Assembly (NCBI GenBank): GCA_021413625.1
Contig: JAIOPY010000059.1
Coordinates: 1-5,014, forward strand
Direction: 5' to 3'
Source: Candidatus Nomurabacteria bacterium
GTDB lineage: Bacteria; Patescibacteriota; Minisyncoccia; Phycocordibacterales; UBA9973
DNA length: 5,014 bases
Part shown: piece by piece, positions 4,641 through 5,014 of the stretch
Layout of the letters: each line of letters begins with the position of its first letter
Position numbering within the stretch: the first letter of the stretch is position 1
Notes under the pieces: model-generated
The model's database searches: none
Told to the model about the DNA's origin: nothing
The model's input: only the letters and a program-made list of their open reading frames with translations
Made by a program: the position numbers and the translations under genes

Positions 4641-5014
4641 TTTTTTTTACAATTACTTCTTTTTCACCTTCCTGATATGGTCTTTTGCCGTGCCACATAC
4701 CAAAACCGTCATTGGCAACTCGGGGAATAATGTGAATATGTGAATGAAAAATTATTTGTCCTGCGGCTGGGTCATTATTCATAGTTACATTTATACCATC
4801 GGCCTCTAATCCATTTTTTATGGCTTTAGATAAAGTTTTAACCGCTTTTATCATGTCTAGCATAACTTCTTCAGGAGTTTCGTATATATTTTTGTAATGT
4901 TGTTTTGGTATCACCAAGGAGTGACCCACATTCACTGGAGCGATATCTAAAAACCCTAAAACACTATCATTCTCATATATCTTATTTGCTGGTATAACTC
5001 CCTCCACGATTTTG
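4624..5014 (-). CDS. HIT-family nucleotide hydrolase/transferase (5' end cut by window)
   Basis: This is a histidine-triad protein of the HINT/Ap4A-hydrolase type, acting on nucleotide phosphoramidates or dinucleotide polyphosphates in the cytoplasm. The signature F-H-S-H-I-H-I-I-P-R lies at 87-96, counting from the GTG at 5007; the middle His90 is the expected nucleophile. L-D-I-A-P-V-N-V-G-H-S-L-V-I-P-K (20-35) and G-I-N-V-T-M-N-N (71-78) also fit the family. GTG 5007 is unlikely to be the start. The frame continues upstream as K-I-V-E-G-V-I-P, matching the family's 'C-x-x-C-K-I-V-E-G-x-I-P' N-terminus, and base 5014 (C on the coding strand) fits the third base of that Cys codon. About seven residues are probably missing. 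The gene converges on pgk and shares 17 bp with it. No specific member can be named. Confidence 0.93.
   Translation of the reverse strand, partial: KIVEGVIPANKIYENDSVLGFLDIAPVNVGHSLVIPKQHYKNIYETPEEVMLDMIKAVKTLSKAIKNGLEADGINVTMNNDPAAGQIIFHSHIHIIPRVANDGFGMWHGKRPYQEGEKEVIVKKITAAL

Noticed and set aside
4620..4648. Rho-independent terminator at the end of pgk
   Set aside because: The stem is only four base pairs (GCGC) with a five-base loop, and eight unpaired bases separate it from the T8 run, so it does not fit the normal form.

Overview
The window is an AT-rich bacterial chromosome segment (neighbouring genes look roughly one-third GC by eye). Several traits suggest a candidate-phyla-radiation (Patescibacteria, Parcubacteria-like) genome. 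These are a secreted protein ending in a Trp/Cys-rich module plus an Ig-like 'SxTANPAxxxxG' module of a type I associate with Parcubacteria surface proteins, genes mostly lacking Shine-Dalgarno sequences, a predicted leaderless promoter, and divergent glycolytic enzymes. The phylum call is inference from family knowledge and was not tested by search.

Layout, left half. Positions 1-684 encode a membrane-anchored DsbA/thioredoxin-fold disulfide oxidoreductase whose 5' end is probably outside the window. A consensus sigma-70 type promoter (734-762) and a strong Shine-Dalgarno follow. They drive a small secreted M48-like zinc metalloprotease (794-1459) that is conspicuously GC-rich (about 55% in a sampled line) compared with everything around it. 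A long imperfect hairpin (1478-1515) closes this block, so promoter, gene and hairpin look like one self-contained inserted unit. Next, 1574-2605 encodes an exported, cysteine-rich, low-complexity repeat protein. It has a YPG/YPS triplet tract built from two near-identical 72-bp units, then a YYSQSA hexapeptide tract, then two cysteine-paired modules. A textbook rho-independent terminator (2616-2647) ends that unit.

Layout, right half. An extended -10 promoter (2659-2667) lies only six bases before the tpiA start, predicting a leaderless mRNA for a tpiA-pgk operon (2674-4640). The two genes overlap by one base (TAATG). Both enzymes are recognisable, but substrate-binding positions differ from the usual bacterial sequences. 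A HIT-family nucleotide hydrolase/transferase gene (minus strand, 4624 to beyond 5014) converges on pgk and overlaps its 3' end by 17 bp.

How the parts may work together. TpiA and Pgk are consecutive-pathway glycolytic enzymes and are probably co-transcribed. The DsbA-like protein could plausibly form disulfides in the neighbouring exported protein, which has 16 cysteines; this is inferred from proximity and cysteine content only. The metalloprotease has no cysteine and a different base composition, so it seems unrelated in origin to its neighbours.
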